The position numbers and the translations under genes are program-made. The notes below the pieces were generated by a model. That model did not search any database and had not been told where the DNA came from. It saw only the letters and a program-made list of their open reading frames with translations. This document shows positions 61,296-64,000 of a stretch of 64,000 nt of DNA, piece after piece. Position 1 is the first letter of the stretch. Every line of letters begins with the position of its first letter. The DNA is from Xenorhabdus cabanillasii (GTDB lineage: Bacteria > Pseudomonadota > Gammaproteobacteria > Enterobacterales > Enterobacteriaceae), in contig NZ_QTUB01000001.1 of assembly GCF_003386665.1 (NCBI RefSeq), positions 992,001 to 1,056,000 of the forward strand. The letters run 5' to 3'.

Positions 61296-62219
61296 ATGGC
61301 AGAATGGTGCACCAATCAACTGGAAATCACCGGCAAATCCGTCTGTCTCGATGTGATGCAACAGTGGGGGGTCTGCGGGGAAGAAGTCCCCCGTTACCGT
61401 CAGGCGGTGTTACAAAGCCTGCGGTTATTTCTGGCGGGTTGTGCGGGAATACTGAAACCGACCAAACCACAAACCTACACCCCGTATCCGGTGTTAGTAC
61501 GCGGCACGGCTGCCCCGACCGCACAGCATCTGGCGTTTGAGCAGTGGCTGCTGCTGTTGCAGAATAATGTGCTGTTGAATAATGACAATATAAAACGCAT
61601 CGATAACCTGTACCGGCAGTCCGGTCTCAGCCTGATGTCCTGGGACAAGGTGCCGGAAGCGGCGCGTGATATTATCGCCCGTCTGCTGACCCGCCAGTAT
61701 ACCGACTGGTTCGGCATGGTGGGCTGGTCTGACACACCCGATATCGGGGCCTGCTGGGATAAGCTGAATGCGTACCCGCAGGCGGCACAGCCCTGCGATA
61801 TGCTGATGATGATGTCAACGAATCTGGCGACTGAAATCAACGGCAACAGTGGCTTACTGAAAGGCATTCCCACCACGGCGCAGTTTTACGAAGCGCAATA
61901 CGGGCTGGAATGGCCATTTGGTCACCATGTCCGCTGGGAACGCCGCAATGTCAGCAGCTTAACCGTGCGGTTTGATTCGCCCTGGGCACCGCCTTCAGCG
62001 GAGCTGATGGGGGAACTGTCCGCGATGTTTGACTGTGAAATCCGTCACTGGTACAGCGACGCGTCAGGCAGTCTCAAAGGCTACGACTGTTATGACCAGG
62101 GCGAGCATGTGGACAGCGGCTACGGGCAATCAGGCCAACACCGACCGGCACTGTATCTGGTCACCAATGAGCAGGCGGAAACGGCTCCGGCCTTGCCGGC
62201 GATTGCCGTCGGGCAGTAA
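61296..62219 (+). CDS. DUF1281/YubB-like plasmid-type protein
   Basis: This 307-residue protein begins MAEWCTNQLEITGKSVCLDV, the typical opening of DUF1281 (ferredoxin-like, Api92-type) proteins carried by plasmids and integrative elements. The C-terminal segment FDSPWAPPSAELMGELSAMF and WYSDASGSLKGYDCYDQGEH is also conserved in the family. GAGGAA is 9 bases before ATG 61296; a GTG 15 bases upstream is less likely. Function unknown. Confidence 0.75.
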   Translation: MAEWCTNQLEITGKSVCLDVMQQWGVCGEEVPRYRQAVLQSLRLFLAGCAGILKPTKPQTYTPYPVLVRGTAAPTAQHLAFEQWLLLLQNNVLLNNDNIKRIDNLYRQSGLSLMSWDKVPEAARDIIARLLTRQYTDWFGMVGWSDTPDIGACWDKLNAYPQAAQPCDMLMMMSTNLATEINGNSGLLKGIPTTAQFYEAQYGLEWPFGHHVRWERRNVSSLTVRFDSPWAPPSAELMGELSAMFDCEIRHWYSDASGSLKGYDCYDQGEHVDSGYGQSGQHRPALYLVTNEQAETAPALPAIAVGQ

Positions 62220-62338
62220 CCGGTTATTTTACTGATTCACTTTATACGCATTGACCACGTCAACCGAAAGGGGAACCGTTTCCCTTTTCGGGGCGTGTTT
62301 TCCTTTTTTCACTTTTTGTTCTGCAAGGAAAACACGTA

Positions 62339-63025
62339 ATGGCATCCCGTACGGATCATCAGAAAGCCTTTATTTCACTGTTTAAGCAAACGGCCCGTTA
62401 TCAGACCCGGTATCAGGTTTTCCGGGATTTTTGCAACTGCGCCATGGCGGCGATCCACAATCAGTATTGTTTCAGTGAAGAGCTGGAGCAGTATTACCTG
62501 AAAACCATTAACAGGTACGAGCGGGCCGATATGAACCGGATCGTACAGCTATTTTCCCATGTGGTACTCGGACTGGCGCAGGAACCCAATGATTTTCTCG
62601 GCAGTGTGTTTATGCAGCTGGAATTGGGTGATAAAGATCTTCAGCAATTCTTCACGCCCTGGAGTGTGGCCAGAATGATGGCAAAACTGGAGATGGCGGA
62701 TATTTCTGCCTTATTGCAGGAAAAACCGTTTGTCACATTACAGGAACCGTGCTGCGGTGCGGGCTGTATGACACTGGCGGTGGCTGAAGAGCTGAGAGCG
62801 CAGGGGCATGATCCGTTGTGCAGCCTGTGGGTTCACGTCATTGATATTGACCCGTTGGCAGCTGTGATGGCCTACATCCAGCTCTCGCTGACCGGCATTC
62901 CGGCCAGAGTCACTATCGGGGATGTCCTGAGAGAGCCGGACAGTTCGCGTCACCGTTATACCCCCGCCCATTATCTGGGTAACTGGTCTCAGCGCTTGCG
63001 GGAAGCGGAGCTTATCGCCGCCTGA
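62339..63025 (+). CDS. N6-adenine DNA-methylase-like protein
   Basis: This 228-residue protein resembles the methylase subunits carried by plasmids (YubE-type). FFTPWSVARMMAKLEMADIS, the SAM motif LQEPCCGAGCMTLAVAEEL, VIDIDPLAAVMAYIQLSLTG and IGDVLREPD are visible. The catalytic NPPF/Y motif that should follow is absent: after IGDVL the protein goes to a short tail, so it may bind SAM and DNA without methylating, or be truncated. AAGGAAAAC precedes the start. Confidence 0.7.
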   Translation: MASRTDHQKAFISLFKQTARYQTRYQVFRDFCNCAMAAIHNQYCFSEELEQYYLKTINRYERADMNRIVQLFSHVVLGLAQEPNDFLGSVFMQLELGDKDLQQFFTPWSVARMMAKLEMADISALLQEKPFVTLQEPCCGAGCMTLAVAEELRAQGHDPLCSLWVHVIDIDPLAAVMAYIQLSLTGIPARVTIGDVLREPDSSRHRYTPAHYLGNWSQRLREAELIAA

Positions 63026-63044
63026 ACGTCTTTTTTCAACCATC

Positions 63045-63065
63045 ACGCCTTTCGGGGCGTTTTTT
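63045..63065 (+). terminator. terminator after methylase-like gene
   Basis: ACGCC/GGCGT stem with a TTTCGG loop followed by TTTTTATTTTT, a standard Rho-independent terminator. Confidence 0.7.
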
Positions 63066-63236
63066 ATTTTTAAATGACGTTAAACCCGATGGTGATGATG
63101 AAAATTAAGCAGATGGGTTAAGTGGATCAGGGGATGAATCGAATCCGCTTAATTTTCATTTCCGTAAAAAGAGTTGTGACTTGTTTCCGACCGGGATTCA
63201 CCGACACTGAGCCACCTTTGAACCGAAAGAGGAAGC

Positions 63237-64000
63237 ATGATGTTTCAGCGTTTTAAATCCCGTTTTACCCGTACTCCCTTCCTGTCACAAGCAATACCTG
63301 AACATGTACCTGAAATAGTACGTGATAAGGGCGGCTATTTTCGTCCGCAGTCAGCAGAAACGCTGCTGGCAACCTCCGAGCGTGACCAGTATCTCCGGCA
63401 ACTGTGGGAAAACAGTGCGCTGCCTGCTGGGCTGTACCAGCAATTTTATCTGGCGCTGCTCCGGCAATTATGCGCCCGCGTGCAGCATGTCCCCGCTGTA
63501 CAAGAGGGTGTCTGGTCTTATCGTAGCGGGTTTATTGACCTGACTCTGCAATTCACCGCCTGTGCCGTGCGGCTGGCGAAAGGACATATGCTGCCGCCGG
63601 GAGTGGCGCCGGAAACACAGGCAACGCAGAGTCTGCTGTGGCAGGCAGTGGTGTTTTGGTCGGCACTTTTTTATCACTTGCCCCTGTTGCAACAACTGGA
63701 AGGAGAGCTGGAAGACGGGCATCACTGGCAACCGGGATTGTGGATACCTGAACGCCGTTTCCGTTTCCGGTTTCAGACCTCGCGATGTGAGTCCCCGATT
63801 TCCTATAAAACATTGCTGGCTGCCCGTTTGTTACCGGAGGAAGCAGTTACCTGGCTGTCTTTAGTGCCCGGTGCATGGCAGTGCCTGATGTTGCATCTTG
63901 GCGGACACCCGTCCTCTGTCCCGTTGACAGACTCCCTGCTTCAGTCAGCCGCTGAGCAGGTGCAATCGCCATTGCTGAACCCTGTTGATTCTGCTGAAAC
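63237..64000 (+). CDS. TraI_2/MobH-type conjugative relaxase, 5' part
   Basis: This gene runs off the window. The visible 254 residues match the N-terminal TraI_2 (DUF1528) domain of MobH relaxases: GGYFRPQSAETLLATSERDQ, LRQLWENSALPAGLYQQFYL, VQEGVWSYRSGFIDLTLQFT and LPPGVAPETQATQSLLWQAV. Where functional MobH proteins have an HD-type metal motif (LLHDIGK) this one has VVFWSALFYHLPLLQQ, so catalysis by that domain is questionable. GAGGAAGC precedes two tandem ATG codons. It would nick DNA at oriT for transfer of the integrative element. Confidence 0.75.
   Translation, partial: MMFQRFKSRFTRTPFLSQAIPEHVPEIVRDKGGYFRPQSAETLLATSERDQYLRQLWENSALPAGLYQQFYLALLRQLCARVQHVPAVQEGVWSYRSGFIDLTLQFTACAVRLAKGHMLPPGVAPETQATQSLLWQAVVFWSALFYHLPLLQQLEGELEDGHHWQPGLWIPERRFRFRFQTSRCESPISYKTLLAARLLPEEAVTWLSLVPGAWQCLMLHLGGHPSSVPLTDSLLQSAAEQVQSPLLNPVDSAE

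Overview
The window looks like a chromosome segment of an entomopathogenic Morganellaceae bacterium (Photorhabdus or Xenorhabdus). This is inferred from gene content: a Yersinia/Photorhabdus-type iol cluster with an iolC-DUF2090 fusion, a PAS-type LuxR solo, an orphan VgrG island, NRPS genes, many IS remnants, and an integrative element with a TraI_2/MobH relaxase. No rRNA, tRNA or CRISPR array was seen.

Layout. 1-8.7 kb: myo-inositol catabolism (end of iolD, iolG, a sodium/solute symporter, a second Gfo/Idh/MocA dehydrogenase, iolC fusion, iolE, iolB), ended by a symmetrical hairpin. 8.7-20.8 kb: mostly ordinary chromosome: an NCS1 permease with a LuxR-type regulator, an XRE regulator overlapping a VUT/queuosine-precursor transporter, a TetR regulator divergent from an NTF2-like protein with twin palindromic operators, a Fur-box-preceded but frameshifted TonB receptor, yegD, and the formaldehyde detoxification pair fghA/frmA. 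20.8-24.7 kb: a scrapyard of IS1, IS3, IS110, NUDIX and TetR fragments, ending in a repeat that reappears inverted at 51.2-51.9 kb.

24.9-32.6 kb: an orphan T6SS island: tssF with an internal amber codon, vgrG, a DUF4123 adaptor, and a GH19-lysozyme-like effector cut by two tandem IS630 copies. 32.7-36.8 kb: an ACP, KASIII, AvrD-like operon facing a LysR gene whose DNA-binding half was removed by an IS5-family insertion. 38.5-50 kb: a small NRPS locus. A glutaminyl cyclase lies divergent from a stand-alone A-T protein predicted (from its pocket residues) to load Gln. Then come a frameshifted C-A(Ser)-T-C-T-C NRPS, RidA, an alpha/beta hydrolase with a Cys nucleophile, and an MFS exporter. The working idea is a pyroglutamyl peptide whose N-terminal Gln is cyclised by the cyclase.

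51-64 kb: a degenerate integrative/conjugative element. It carries a tyrosine recombinase, a SIR2-domain putative defence protein, a glutathione peroxidase, a frameshifted nuclease-like gene, two KlcA/ArdB antirestriction genes (one broken), a CbtA-like toxin, a DUF1281 protein, an N6-methylase-like protein lacking a visible NPPY motif, and the start of a TraI_2-type relaxase. A multi-hairpin element occurs three times (24.5, 51.2 and 59.1 kb), once just upstream of the antirestriction genes. It is the best candidate here for an undescribed functional element. Five frameshifts sit in mononucleotide runs, so some of the apparent gene decay could be sequencing error.
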